DNA from: Paulinella micropora
Taxonomy: Eukaryota > Cercozoa > Imbricatea > Euglyphida
Assembly (NCBI GenBank): GCA_009731375.1
Contig: BJOX01000002.1
Location: 1,784,574 to 1,820,456, forward strand
Direction of reading: 5' to 3'
Length of the DNA: 35,883 bases
Shown here: one piece after another, positions 18,399 to 27,689 of the stretch
Numbering within the stretch: the first letter of the stretch is position 1
Layout of the letters: each line of letters opens with the position of its first letter
Notes under the pieces: model-generated
Told to the model about the DNA's origin: nothing
What the model saw: only the letters and a program-made list of their open reading frames with translations
Databases searched by the model: none
Program-made: the position numbers and the translations under genes

Positions 18399-19332
18399 TT
18401 ATAAATTGGTCATGTCTCTGTCCTTGTTTAGTCGTAATGTTGTGGAGAAATTCTTTCTAAATTGGGCTGTTCTATCACTAGCAGTATTGTTAATTCCCAG
18501 AAATGAATAAGGTTCTGCCGTAGCATACTTAACCATATTGTAAAATTCTTTTTTTGTTAGAAACGGACTTTCATATTCATCTGCCAGTCTGTCAAGTTCG
18601 CTCCTTCTTACTCCGTTAAAAATAATCATCCAATGGCAGTTAATTCTTACTCGTCGCGGAAGTTGTGTATAACTCTGAGTTGCGACCCACACGGATACTT
18701 TGGCATGAGTTGAAGCAAAAAACAACTCAGTAAGCACTTCTGATTTAAGAAAAGTCTTACTTTGTGCGATGTCATCCAATAACAATAATATCTTTGGTGC
18801 TTTCTTAAAACCTTTCGTCTTAATCAGTTCTTTTTGTTTAGTTAATATTTCGCGCATTAGTTCTGGGCGGTCTTCTTTGATTATGTCTTCTTTTTTTAAC
18901 TTGAGAGTGTCTTCCAAAATCGGGCACGGGCTTAAGCAAAATACGACTATTTTATCGTAAAAACCTTTCAACATGTTCTTTTTGGCGAGTAGATTACAAA
19001 TCATAACTGATTTACCACCGCCAGTGCTCGCACATATAACCATAGTCCCCATTGCTGGCAATATTCCTTCTTTTTGAATAGGGAGCAATTCAACGCTATC
19101 TCTTTGTGTTTTAATTGGTTGTATTTCCAAGTCATTGTGAAATTTGGGCGGTTTTTTGCTANNNNNNNNNNAATTCGGGCGGTTTTTTGTTATCTAACTC
19201 TGTTATTACTGGCCTGTCAATGGTAAATTCCTCATGTGATTTTTCTATGTTGGTTTTCTCCAGATTTTGCTTCAAAAGTGTTTTTCGTGGCAACTTGTTT
19301 GCTATTAATCCTTTACGTATAGATTTAGGCAT
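18399..19332 (-). CDS. Packaging ATPase (FtsK/HerA, A32-like), crossing a gap
   Basis: The ATG is at 19332 (protein begins MPKSIRKG). A 10-N gap at 19162-19171 splits the frame; the bases on both sides repeat an AAAAAACCGCCC segment, so the gap hides an overlap rather than missing sequence. The full product is about 300 residues. Walker A reads A-S-T-G-G-G-K-S and Walker B L-L-L-L-D-D. Later residues include a T-Q-S motif after a beta strand. This is the genome-packaging ATPase shared by PLVs, virophages, Polintons and large DNA viruses; it pumps DNA into the capsid. Only the part from 19130 down is seen if one ignores the gap. A 25-bp near-palindrome is just upstream. Confidence 0.87.
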
Positions 19333-19335
19333 CTA

Positions 19336-19360
19336 AAGTTGATTTAATTTAAATTAACTT
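19336..19360. promoter_or_regulatory. 25-bp near-palindrome upstream of the ATPase gene
   Basis: Near-identical inverse copy of 17735-17759, starting four bases before the ATPase ATG. An AATATAAGAAAAG box follows on the promoter side. Confidence 0.5.
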
Positions 19361-19368
19361 TTCTTATA

Positions 19369-22300
19369 TTATGGGTTTTCAAAATAGTTTGGATTGTATC
19401 TATAATTATCATATTCGGCACCAAAAGGTTGAGGTGGTGAAGCATAATTATAGAAATAAGGAGTGTAAGGACTACCAAAAGCATAATTACTCGGAGGATT
19501 GACGAGCGGTTTAAAATCCTTTCTTTCAGGACGAGTTTGAACTTGTCGCGGGATTTCCGCTGAGAAGTTTCGTGTTAGTTTGCGCTTCATTTTTGGTAAT
19601 TCTCGTGTCTCTCTCATTCGTTGTTGAATAACGGCTCTATTGTATCTATTAAGCATAAAATTGTTGTTTGTGTTGTTGTAAATTGTGTTATCTAACAATT
19701 CAAAATCATTTTTAGTTGCCAGCATACGATCGCGTCTCTGGTCATTACCTTTAATAAGTGGATTAGTTTTTGAAGTGCCGATACCTCCATTCTGATCACT
19801 TGGCATAAGAAAACGGATAAGTGCTAACATATCTTCTCTTTCATCCTCGGGAGTTTTACCCATAATTTTATCAACAAGTTTATCAATGCTTCTCATACTA
19901 TCTACCATTTGGTCATTGGCGACATTTTGTTGTTCTTCGTTTTTTAGATCAGTCTGTGGCGGTTGGACTGGTTCTTCAACAAATCCGCCTGTTCTTGGCA
20001 CTAGTGGCACTGGCAATGGTGCTGGCGTTGCTTGCGGTGGCATGGTTTGCGGTGGTTGAGTTTGCGGTGGTTGAGTTTGCGGTGCTGGTGTTGCTTGCGG
20101 TGGATTAGTTTTTTCAACTTGACTATCCTTCAATTCTAAATCCTCCAATTGCTTCATTTGGTCTGGTGTTAATTTAACCCGCATTTCTTCGTAAATTCTC
20201 TTATCCAAAATATCATCCGCATCTGCTACGTCTGATATACTAGCACCTTGATTTAGTGCTTGTTTGATTGCCTCCTCCCATCCAACTTTTGGATCGTCAT
20301 AATTAGAAAGTTTAATTTTCTTTCCAGTTTTCTCTTTCAACGATTTAACAAATCCCTTTAAGTGCCTCTTTTGGGCGCCTTTATCATCAAGTATGAGCAA
20401 GTTATTGCCCAGTCCAATAGTATCTGCTACTACCATATTGTCTGAGTATGCGATCGGGACTTCAACACTAAGATTTATATCTTTTTCTATACTTGGTGGA
20501 ATATCTTTTGTGCTCTGCGTATTTATTTTTTCTATAAAATTATTAATTGTAGTTTCATTTGCTGGTGCGATAAGAGAATATCCTTTCACACCATCGGCTG
20601 TTTCTTGCGATTTAACCATTTTATTAAACGAATTTATTAAGTTTTCATATTGTTTGCTGAATGTAGCAGGATTTACTACTTTATTTACTTTAAAATTAGT
20701 GTCTTTATCAAAATTGCCCACATTATTCATAACCCCAATCATAGAATTTAATGTTTGGTCTACATTGTGTATAAAAGCATTGTATTTCGCATCTGGAGGT
20801 GTTAATTTAATAGTTTTCCAGAATTTCATCGCGTCCAAATATGATACTCCACTGCGGACTCTCCCTTGTGCTTGTAATGCCATTTTAGATATATCTGCTT
20901 TTGAAAACCTTGAGTTGTAATTGTCAGAAATACTCTTGGCAACTTCGNNNNNNNNNNACCATTACTCGTTAGATAATCACCCATACTGGTAATTCTTTCA
21001 AAGTATCGTTGGTCGGCGAAGTTTTGGACATTTTTATCACCAGTAGCATACAATAAATCATGTTCAAAAGCAACTAAGTCCAAAGCATCTGCTGGGAGAA
21101 TGTAAGGAAACTTGCCACGAGTTCTATCTTCTAATTGAAGACGGCTTTCTACTCGTGTGCCCCCACCATTATAATTACTTCCTTCGGTATGAGTTCGTTC
21201 TTCTTCCAACTTAATGAGAGCATCTGGTTGAGCAGACCATACGCTGTATATGTGATGTAGAAATGCGCCAAAAGCAACCTTTGCAGTAGTTTCAACGCCT
21301 GTTTTTAATGTCTGCCACGCCATCATTGTTGATATCTGTAAGCCCAACCTTCTTAACATATCCTTCAACACATAATCACCTATTCTTTGTCGCCCCAACG
21401 CAATTAAGCGAGGGTTAGCAGGAGGCAAACCCAATCTCTCTGGCGCTTCACTTCCTGCTAGTGTTAGCAAAAGGTCATTTAAAGCATCTGATCTTCTTCT
21501 TCCAAGAAATCCAACATTCATCGCACGTAGTTGTGGATTATTGGCAATTAATCTCAATACCTTCCCCCACATTATCCTGTTCACACCATATCGCCCAACA
21601 CCTGCAGCAAGGTTAAGTAATCTATTAAGTCTGGGACTCATAATTATCTCCTGAATGCTTCTAATAATAGCATTAACAAATCTTTCTACACTTCGGGGGT
21701 CATCACCTATTCGTGGCACACGCATCTTGTGTTCGTCGCCTATCTTTGCTTCTATTGAAGCATCATCTGGGTGTTTTCTCTCCCACTCTTCTCGGTTTTC
21801 TTTCCATTCCTTATAATCTTGCTCCGCTTGTGCTCTATCTTCTCGTCGTATTACGCGAGTTTTGTCCGCTTTGCCTTTTTCTTTCATATACTTTAAACCC
21901 TTATCGGTTAATCGTTTTAAGGCTTCTTCTTTATATTCTTGTTTTACCAATTGCGCTATATCACGCTTCATTTGCTGGATATTGTCTTCTATGTGCGCTA
22001 TATCATATTTGTCGGTAGCCATTGCTAATTTTCGCATTTCAATCATTTGTTCGTTCATGGGGGCAGTTCCGTGTTTTCTTTCAAATTCTTTCATATCAAC
22101 ACCATCATCTTGGAGGTGTGCTTTCAGTTCATCGTAATTCATATTTACATAAATACTTTGCTTATTGTCTAACGCGGTAATTCTATCTTTTAAATCCTCC
22201 ATAGTATTCCCCCCTTTTGTTGAAGCATCCAGTAATCTATCCGCTCTAAGCCTTTCGCGGGCTTGATTATTGATACCTTCATTAACTTGTTCATCCCAAT

Positions 22301-22385
22301 CAGCCTCTTCGTTTGTAAATAAATACCTATATCCGCGTTTAATTTCGTTATAATACACAAAAAATGGTTTTTCGTGTCGTGGCAT
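19369..22385 (-). CDS. Large virion protein with phospholipase A2-like domain (about 1000 residues, crossing a gap)
   Basis: The frame is open to 22466, but the first ATG is at 22385 (MPRHEK). A 10-N gap lies at 20948-20957. Below the gap the frame of the downstream 504-codon ORF is open right up to the gap (its ATG at 20883 is preceded by 21 open codons), so the two ORFs are probably one gene. Residues 405-410 read YNGGGT, like the Ca-binding Y-x-G-x-G loop, and H442-D443 match the catalytic His-Asp of parvovirus VP1-type PLA2 domains. In parvoviruses such domains help virions cross membranes; the same is inferred here. N-terminal residues 60-240 are highly charged and helical. The C-terminal part has a Pro/Gln repeat (about 740-780) and an Asn/Tyr-rich end. 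It lies beside the ATPase gene. Confidence 0.68.
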
Positions 22386-22407
22386 TTTTTTATCCGCAGT
22401 ATAATAT

Positions 22408-22424
22408 ATCTTATAATATAAGAT
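22408..22424. promoter_or_regulatory. Palindromic bidirectional promoter element
   Basis: ATCTTATAATATAAGAT: two 8-bp arms around one base, centred in the 42 bp between divergent starts at 22385 (minus) and 22428 (plus). Same box as 11231-11246. Confidence 0.6.
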
Positions 22425-22427
22425 AGG

Positions 22428-22652
22428 ATGGAAAATAAAAAAGAAAAAAGCAAAGACGAGCGACAACTTGAAGAGTTGGAACGGCTAGGGAAGGAAATTG
22501 ACCAAATCCGCATCACTCAGAACTTAGTGAATAGAAACCCCAACATTTTTAGAAAACCTGAAAATATCCTTTACCGCTTACCGCTATCAGATAAGCAACG
22601 AGAGGTGATTTATAATAATATAATTAAAGAAGAAGGTAAAATCGGGAGTTAA
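22428..22652 (+). CDS. Small charged protein of unknown function
   Basis: 74 residues, ATG start. The N-terminal half is Lys/Glu-rich and helical; no recognised domain. Seven bases separate it from the next gene, so the two are probably expressed together from the divergent promoter at 22408-22424. Confidence 0.6.
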   Translation: MENKKEKSKDERQLEELERLGKEIDQIRITQNLVNRNPNIFRKPENILYRLPLSDKQREVIYNNIIKEEGKIGS

Positions 22653-22659
22653 TTATATA

Positions 22660-22923
22660 ATGGGGCTACGAGAGAAAGCACTATCATTGGGCGCGACAGA
22701 CTTCGGCGAGAGTAAAGTGAAAGGAAAAAAGTATTATGTCGTCTATAACGGCCGTCGCATCACCTTTGGCGCATCTGGTTATTCAGATTATACCAAACAT
22801 CAAGACGAAGACAGACGGGAAAGTTATCGCGCCAGACATCAAGCAATTAAAACCAAGAATGGAAAGCCCGCATATTTAAACAAAAACCAACCCGCATATT
22901 GGGCGTATCACTTACTTTGGTAA
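22660..22923 (+). CDS. Conserved small basic viral protein (DUF5754-like)
   Basis: 87 residues, ATG start. The pattern F-G-x-S-x-x-K-G-K-K-Y-Y-V-x-Y-N-G-R-R-I-x-F-G, then Y-x-D-Y-T-K-H-x-D-x-x-R-R, R-A-R-H, G-K-P-A-Y and a terminal Y-W-A-Y-H-L-L-W is one I recognise from small proteins of algal and giant viruses; I recall the name DUF5754 but cannot check it. It is strongly basic. A virion DNA-binding or core role is possible but unproven. Confidence 0.75.
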   Translation: MGLREKALSLGATDFGESKVKGKKYYVVYNGRRITFGASGYSDYTKHQDEDRRESYRARHQAIKTKNGKPAYLNKNQPAYWAYHLLW

Positions 22924-22942
22924 ATTATGAATATTATAGTAT

Positions 22943-23215
22943 ATGTTATTAATATTGCTTTTTGTGTTATCTCCAACTTGTTGGAGATTTGTGTTAGGTC
23001 GGACTGCCTGCGACTTTTATAGCAGAGTTAATAATTCAAAAAAGGATTGTTGCAAGTGGTGTATTCAGCAAGGGATAGAAACAGGGTTTAAGTGTGTTTT
23101 TAAAAATAATGGAAATAATATGTGTCGTAGTTTTGATGAGGCACTGCCGTTAATGTGTGCTGGCAATAGTTCGTCTTGGTATAGGACACATATATATGAA
23201 TGCGATAATTTATGA
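22943..23215 (+). CDS. Small cysteine-rich protein with signal-like N-terminus
   Basis: 90 residues, ATG start. A hydrophobic N-terminal stretch (about 1-18) resembles a signal peptide or membrane anchor. The rest has eight cysteines after the leader, including C-C-x-W-C, suggesting a disulfide-bonded secreted or ectodomain fold. Ends TGA; the same frame runs on without a stop into the GIY-YIG gene 33 bp later. An overlapping alternative frame starting at 22927 is shorter and has no such pattern. No family recognised. Confidence 0.5.
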   Translation: MLLILLFVLSPTCWRFVLGRTACDFYSRVNNSKKDCCKWCIQQGIETGFKCVFKNNGNNMCRSFDEALPLMCAGNSSSWYRTHIYECDNL

Positions 23216-23248
23216 TTTAAAGATAGCGATAATAAACGATATAAAAGG

Positions 23249-23818
23249 ATGCCAGATTATAAACAAGGTAAAGTATATGCTATCAGGTCGTATCAAATGG
23301 ATCAGGTGTATATCGGTTCAACCACTCAACCATTATACAAAAGACTTTATTTTCATAAAATTGATTACAAAAAATGGTTGAATGGAAAATTTCCATATGT
23401 TTCTTCTTTTGAAGTCGTCAAATATGACGATGCCTTCGTTGAATTGATTGAAGAATATCAGTGTGAAAATGTAAATCAATTAAGAAAGCGAGAGGGTGAA
23501 TGGAGTAGAAGAACAGAAAAATGTGTAAATAGATGCGTAGCGGGTAGAACTAATAAAGAATATGTAGAACAAAACAAAGAACGAGTAGTCCAACAACGGA
23601 AAGAATACAGAGAAAAAAACAAAGAACTACTATCACAACGAAGGAAAGAGCATAGAAACCAAAATAGAGATGAAGTAAATCTAAAATATAGAATATATAG
23701 TTCAAAAATAGTTCAATGTAAATGTGGTAATTCTTTCAGGATTGATAATTTATCAAAACATCTAAAATCTAAAATCTACTATGACAATATGCTTGGTTTA
23801 TCTGCGTTCGGCATTTAA
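23249..23818 (+). CDS. GIY-YIG nuclease with C-terminal zinc finger
   Basis: 189 residues, ATG start. The N-terminus is nearly the same as in the 13559 gene (MPDYKQGK, then VYIGSTTQPLYKRL). GIY-YIG residues are Y10, Y21, G23 and R32. A basic helical spacer with E-K-N-K-E-L repeats follows, then C-x-C-G...H-x-x-x-x-x-x-Y, a finger whose last His is replaced by Tyr compared with the 15024 protein (which has H-x5-H). It ends LGLSAFGI. On the plus strand, far from its closest paralogue, so it moved or duplicated within the element. Confidence 0.88.
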   Translation: MPDYKQGKVYAIRSYQMDQVYIGSTTQPLYKRLYFHKIDYKKWLNGKFPYVSSFEVVKYDDAFVELIEEYQCENVNQLRKREGEWSRRTEKCVNRCVAGRTNKEYVEQNKERVVQQRKEYREKNKELLSQRRKEHRNQNRDEVNLKYRIYSSKIVQCKCGNSFRIDNLSKHLKSKIYYDNMLGLSAFGI

Positions 23819-24161
23819 TTCAACTTCGGTGAAGGACATATTATCCCTAAGCACAACGAAAGAATAGAGACATAGGTATTAGAATTCGCACAACTAATTG
23901 TCGGGTCGCTTAATCTAACAATACAAAGGATTATAACACCAACCAATATTGCTATTTGAGTTGAATATTTGATTAATCTTGCATCTGTCCTTTCTTTGAA
24001 ACAACAACATCGCCACTCGTCTTCCAACTCATGTTTTATTTTTTTTCCTCGTTCTTTAATTCCGCAGAGATAACACGAGACTTTAATTCTGGTGTTAAAT
24101 CACCATCCGACACATCAATAATATGTGGCGATATATGAAGTCGCGTATTATTGTTTGACAT
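23815..24161 (-). CDS. Small membrane protein with frame break at an A8 run
   Basis: An ATG at 24161 opens a 41-codon frame that ends at TAA directly after a run of eight A (24039-24046 on the plus strand are T). The frame one base back continues without a Met for about 75 codons, with a basic helical stretch, three adjacent Cys and one strong hydrophobic segment plus a weaker one, to a stop at 23815. Together they give a coherent product of about 115 residues: charged helix, then membrane anchor. Either a -1 frameshift on A-AAA-AAA occurs, or the run length is a sequencing error or mutation. Its last codons overlap the convergent GIY-YIG gene end by 4 bp. Function unknown. Confidence 0.55.
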
Positions 24162-24271
24162 TAGGGAAAACGACTGCTCTGATTTCAGAGAGTTGCTTAG
24201 ATAGATCTTCTATAATAAGCATGAGATTATTATTTTGTTTTTCTAATAAATCTATCGCTTGCGATAGATAC

Positions 24272-24973
24272 CTACCTTTTCCGCCATGTGTTAAAAGCAC
24301 TAACCAATATTGGTATAAAACTTGTATATGTTATGCCTTCAAGGTAGCCATCTCCATCCTCTGCTTTCATTCCACTTTCAGATACAAATTCTGGAAAAAT
24401 CTTTTTTACCTCATCCGCAATAAATCCGTGGTTCTTTTTTTCTTTCTTCTCGTCTGATTTCAAATAATATGAACAGCAGTTTATTTTCATTAGTTTCTCA
24501 CAACAATCCCCGCAGTCTAATGTCTTAATATCAGATTTTAATCTCCTGTCCGATGAGTTTGTCCAAGCACCATTTAGCGGAATATAATTATAACTGCCTG
24601 ACGGCTCGCCAGTAGTAGAGTTTGAAGTAGTCCAAGCGTGAAGCAAACCAGTAGAAGAAACAATTACTCCATAATTCGTATATCCTCCCGATTTAAAAAA
24701 TAGTTGTGGGTCGTTAGTAGAAGCGGGTCTTTTTCGTATTAATAAATTACCGCTGGATGCTGTTGGGATGACTACCTCTCCCGATATATTTATGTTCATA
24801 GCCTCAGTCCAAGTTATATTGTTTCCTACCGTTGTTCCAGTATTACAATAAAAAGAGAGTTTGTTGCTTATCTTGTATATTTGAAAGTTAGAGTTTGCGT
24901 TGCTTGATTTCCAGTTTGAGCCGTCCCAGTAGCAATCAAAACTTAAAGCAATATTGTCTTGGCTCCAATTTAA
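24272..24973 (-). pseudogene. Fibre fragment 3: C-terminal S74 chaperone domain
   Basis: In frame with fragment 2 beyond the TAA. S-D-R-R-L-K-S-D-I and H-G-F-I-A-D-E-V-x-x-x-F-P-E-F are the signature of the Peptidase_S74 intramolecular chaperone, which helps phage and viral fibres trimerise and then cuts itself off near the SDxRLK serine. The first Met in this piece is at 24799, inside the preceding beta-rich part. The coil normally following S74 lies in another frame (24148-24300). Confidence 0.8.
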
Positions 24974-26321
24974 TTATTGAAATATGGGATAAACAGATGA
25001 ATGAATGAATGCTTGTATGTGCGGACCATTTACATTGTTGCTAGTTCCATATAATTCTAATCCTCCTGTCGCACCCGTGCCTTTTGAATTCCTTCCTACT
25101 ATACACGGGATACCTAATGAAGTTGCTAATTTTCCGCTAAATTCTTTTGTTCCTGCTATTGTTTGGTCTCCTGTTAATTTCACATTCTGCCCGTCTAAGG
25201 TATCTACATACGTTTTATTAGCCCCATCTGTTGATGCTGATGGAGTGGCTAAGTTTGTTATGCTTTGGCTTTTTAAGTCAATCCCCGCATTAGCCGTTAT
25301 TGACCCACTTGCGGAGAGTGTAGTTGTTGATACCCCAGCACTCGCCGTGATTAAACCGCTGGATGTTATGGCTCCGCTTGTTGTTATTGAGTATCCTGTG
25401 ATATTTCTAATCAATGTTATATCATAATTAAAAGTCTCATAATCAAAATACAAACTGGCTATACGAGGTTGGCTTCTGAGATTAGTTCCGCCACTTCCTG
25501 TTTTATTTACTATGAAAATGATATATCTAGCGGTAGCATTTGAAGCAGGAGAATATGTTTTGGTTGATTGTGAAGCCCAAGCCTGTCCTGTCTGTGAATC
25601 CCATAATGTGTAAGTAATATTGTCAGTGCTTACTCCAACATACCAAATGCTTGGTGTTGTTTCAATGTAATTAACCGACGAAGACCGCACATGATAAGTT
25701 TTTATCCTGTATGTTGCTCCCAAGTCAATTTTTATGTATTCGCCTGTGTATGGTGTCCCTCCCCACGTATTCGTAGTTGCTGGCACTCTGTTGTATACTC
25801 CTGTCGTGTCGTTGTAGTATATAGCCGTAGTCCAGTAATCGTTTTGACTAGCATTAAAAGCATAATAAGCGGGGTTGTATTCATCCGAAGCAGAAGCGAC
25901 AAACGGAGAAGGTGCTGAGTTAGTCGTCATAGCCTGCGGGGCGGTGTATAGAGTAAAAGCAGAAGCCCCATATTTTACATCGCCAGTCATTGTCCCGCCT
26001 GACAAAGCAAGGAAAGCCAGCGACCCAGTTGAATTTACCCAGTTTGAGCCGTTGTATGTGAGTAATTGGCCGTTTGCTGGTGTTGTTATTATTACATCAC
26101 TTAAAGCATCTATTGACTTAGTTGCTATCCGCGTGTCAAAGTCCGTATTTGCCCTTGCGGTAGTGTAGTATAGATTAGTGCCTTCTGCTAAGTTAGTTGT
26201 TGATTTAGTCCCTAGCCTTGTATCAAAGTCCGTATTGGCTCTCGCGGTGGTATAATATAGATTGGTTCCTTCGGCTAAGTTAGTAGTTGATTTAGTTGCG
26301 AGCCTTGTGTCAAAGTTTGAA
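24974..26321 (-). pseudogene. Fibre fragment 2: stem and discoidin-like domain
   Basis: The drawn ORF begins at TTG 26005, but the frame is open upstream to the frame break near 26322, so 26005 is not a real start. About 140 residues resemble an F5/8 type C (discoidin) fold, with Y-I-K-I-D-L-G-A-T-Y-R-I and W-Y-V-G-V-S-T-D-N-I-T-Y-T-L-W, a likely glycan-binding module. A repetitive Ser/Thr/Gly stem follows. Ends at TAA 24974-24976; the same frame resumes directly after it. Confidence 0.7.
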
Positions 26322-27022
26322 TATCTCGTGCGGTCGTATAGTATAGATTGGTGCCCTCTGCTAAGTTTGTAGTTGATTTAGTCGCTAATTGAGTGTCAAA
26401 CCTCGCATTGGTATAATACAGGTTCGTCCCCTCTGCTAGGTTGGTTGTTGATTTAGTCCCTAGCCTTGTATCAAAGTCTGTATTTGCTCTGGCCGTCGTA
26501 TAATAAAGATTAGTTCCTTCTGCTAAATTAGTGGTTGATTTAGTTCCCAGCCGTGTGTCAAAGTCCGTATTGGCTCTTGCTGTCGTATAATATAAATTAG
26601 TTCCTTCGGCTAAGTTGGTCGTGCTCTTTGTCGCTAGTTGAGTGTCAAACCTAGCATTAGTATAATATAGATTAGTTCCTTCTGCTAAGTTAGTTGTTGA
26701 TTTAGTGGCTAGCTGTGTGTCAAAGTCAGTGTTGGCTCTCGCGGTGGTGTAATATAAATTTGTTCCTTCTGCTAAATTAGTGGTTGATTTAGTTCCCAGC
26801 CGTGTGTCAAAATCCGTATTTGCTCTGGCAGTCGTATAGTAAAGGTTTGTTCCCTCTGCTAAATTAGTGGTTGATTTAGTTCCCAGCCGTGTGTCAAAAT
26901 CCGTATTTGCTCTGGCAGTCGTATAGTAAAGGTTTGTTCCCTCAGCTAGTTGGTGGTGCTCTTAGTTGCTAATTGAGTGTCAAATCTTGCTGTGGTGTAA
27001 TAAAGGTTCGTCCCTTCGGCTA
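26181..27022 (-). repeat. Eleven 75- or 87-bp fibre repeats
   Basis: Unit starts on the plus strand at 26181, 26268, 26354, 26429, 26516, 26603, 26678, 26765, 26852, 26939 and 27013. The spacings are 87, 86, 75, 87, 87, 75, 87, 87, 87 and 74. Each codes for T-N-L-A-E-G-T-N-L-Y-Y-T followed by either a long (A-R-A-N-T-D-F-D-T-R-L) or short (A-R-F-D-T-Q-L) joint, 29 or 25 residues. Two spacings are one base short and break the frame. Confidence 0.9.
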
Positions 27023-27589
27023 AGTTAGTGGTTGTCTTAGCCGATAGCCGTGTATCAAAGCATCATTAAATGTCGCAGTGGTTATGATTGAAGAAACTGC
27101 TATCGTATTTAGTAAATTAACTCCTGTTGTGTTCAAATATCCGCCCATATTAATATTGCCGAATTCATCAACATTTATCGGAAAGGTTTTATTTACCCAG
27201 TTTTTTGAATTATACGTTAGATAACTATTCATTGCTATCGGTGCGGTTATGACTACATCCGTTAATTTATCCAGTTCAAAATCACTTATAAAATTTGAAG
27301 TTAATGTAGCAAATGAAGTATTACCTAACCCGTCCGTTTTTAATACTTGATTTGCTTTACCGTCTGCTATTGGTAAGTCGTATTCGTTATTAATTGACAC
27401 ATAACCAGTATCAGATATCAACAAAGTAGAATTATTATTTCGCGACGATATTGATATGTCGTCCGTCCTTGCTTGGACTGAGTTTGCTTCTATGTGGTCG
27501 CCGTATAATATGCCGTCTATTTCTAAATCTTCATCTACTATAACAGAGCCGTAGAAATGATATGTCCAAGGATTACCTAAATGGTTCAT
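27020..27589 (-). pseudogene. Fibre fragment 1: N-terminal attachment region
   Basis: About 190 codons from ATG 27589. Contains an early hydrophobic/aromatic segment (W-T-Y-H-F-Y-G-S), strand-rich sequence, and a D-G-L-G-N-T-S-F-A-T-L pattern typical of viral fibre stems. A missing T near 27060 throws the frame off just before the first NLAEG repeat. Confidence 0.7.
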
Positions 27590-27674
27590 ATTTAGTCTTC
27601 TGGACAAATGTTAATATCAAGATATTGACTATTTTAATTCTATTATTTTATATTGTAGTATATATAGTTTTAAG

Positions 27675-27689
27675 TTTTTGAAAAAAAAT
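27675..27689 (+). promoter_or_regulatory. 15-mer shared with the 11289 gene leader
   Basis: Identical to 11254-11268 (TTTTTG, eight A, T). Here the final AT belongs to the start codon. Confidence 0.45.

Larger units (their letters stand above)
24272..27589 (-). pseudogene. Long fibre gene broken by frameshifts and one stop
   Basis: Reads as one fibre gene of about 1100 codons: N-terminal attachment region from ATG 27589 (codon at 27607 is TTG), eleven repeat units (26181-27022), a linker with L-L-T-Y-N-G-S-N-W-V-N-S, a discoidin (F5/8C)-like domain, a beta-helical stem, and a C-terminal S74 intramolecular chaperone. The frame is lost three times by single missing bases relative to the repeat pattern (near 27060, 26948 and 26322), and once by an in-frame TAA at 24974-24976 with the same frame continuing on both sides. 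After the S74 stop (24272) another frame down to 24148 codes for a 45-residue coil that looks like the natural C-terminus. Trimeric receptor-binding fibre when intact; this copy is decayed or contains read errors. Confidence 0.75.

Noticed and set aside
20393-20920. 175-codon plus-strand ORF
   Set aside because: Antisense shadow of the PLA2-like gene with no motif of its own.
26181-27022. CRISPR-like array
   Set aside because: The repeats are contiguous, coding-length multiples translating to fibre motifs, with no spacers or cas genes.
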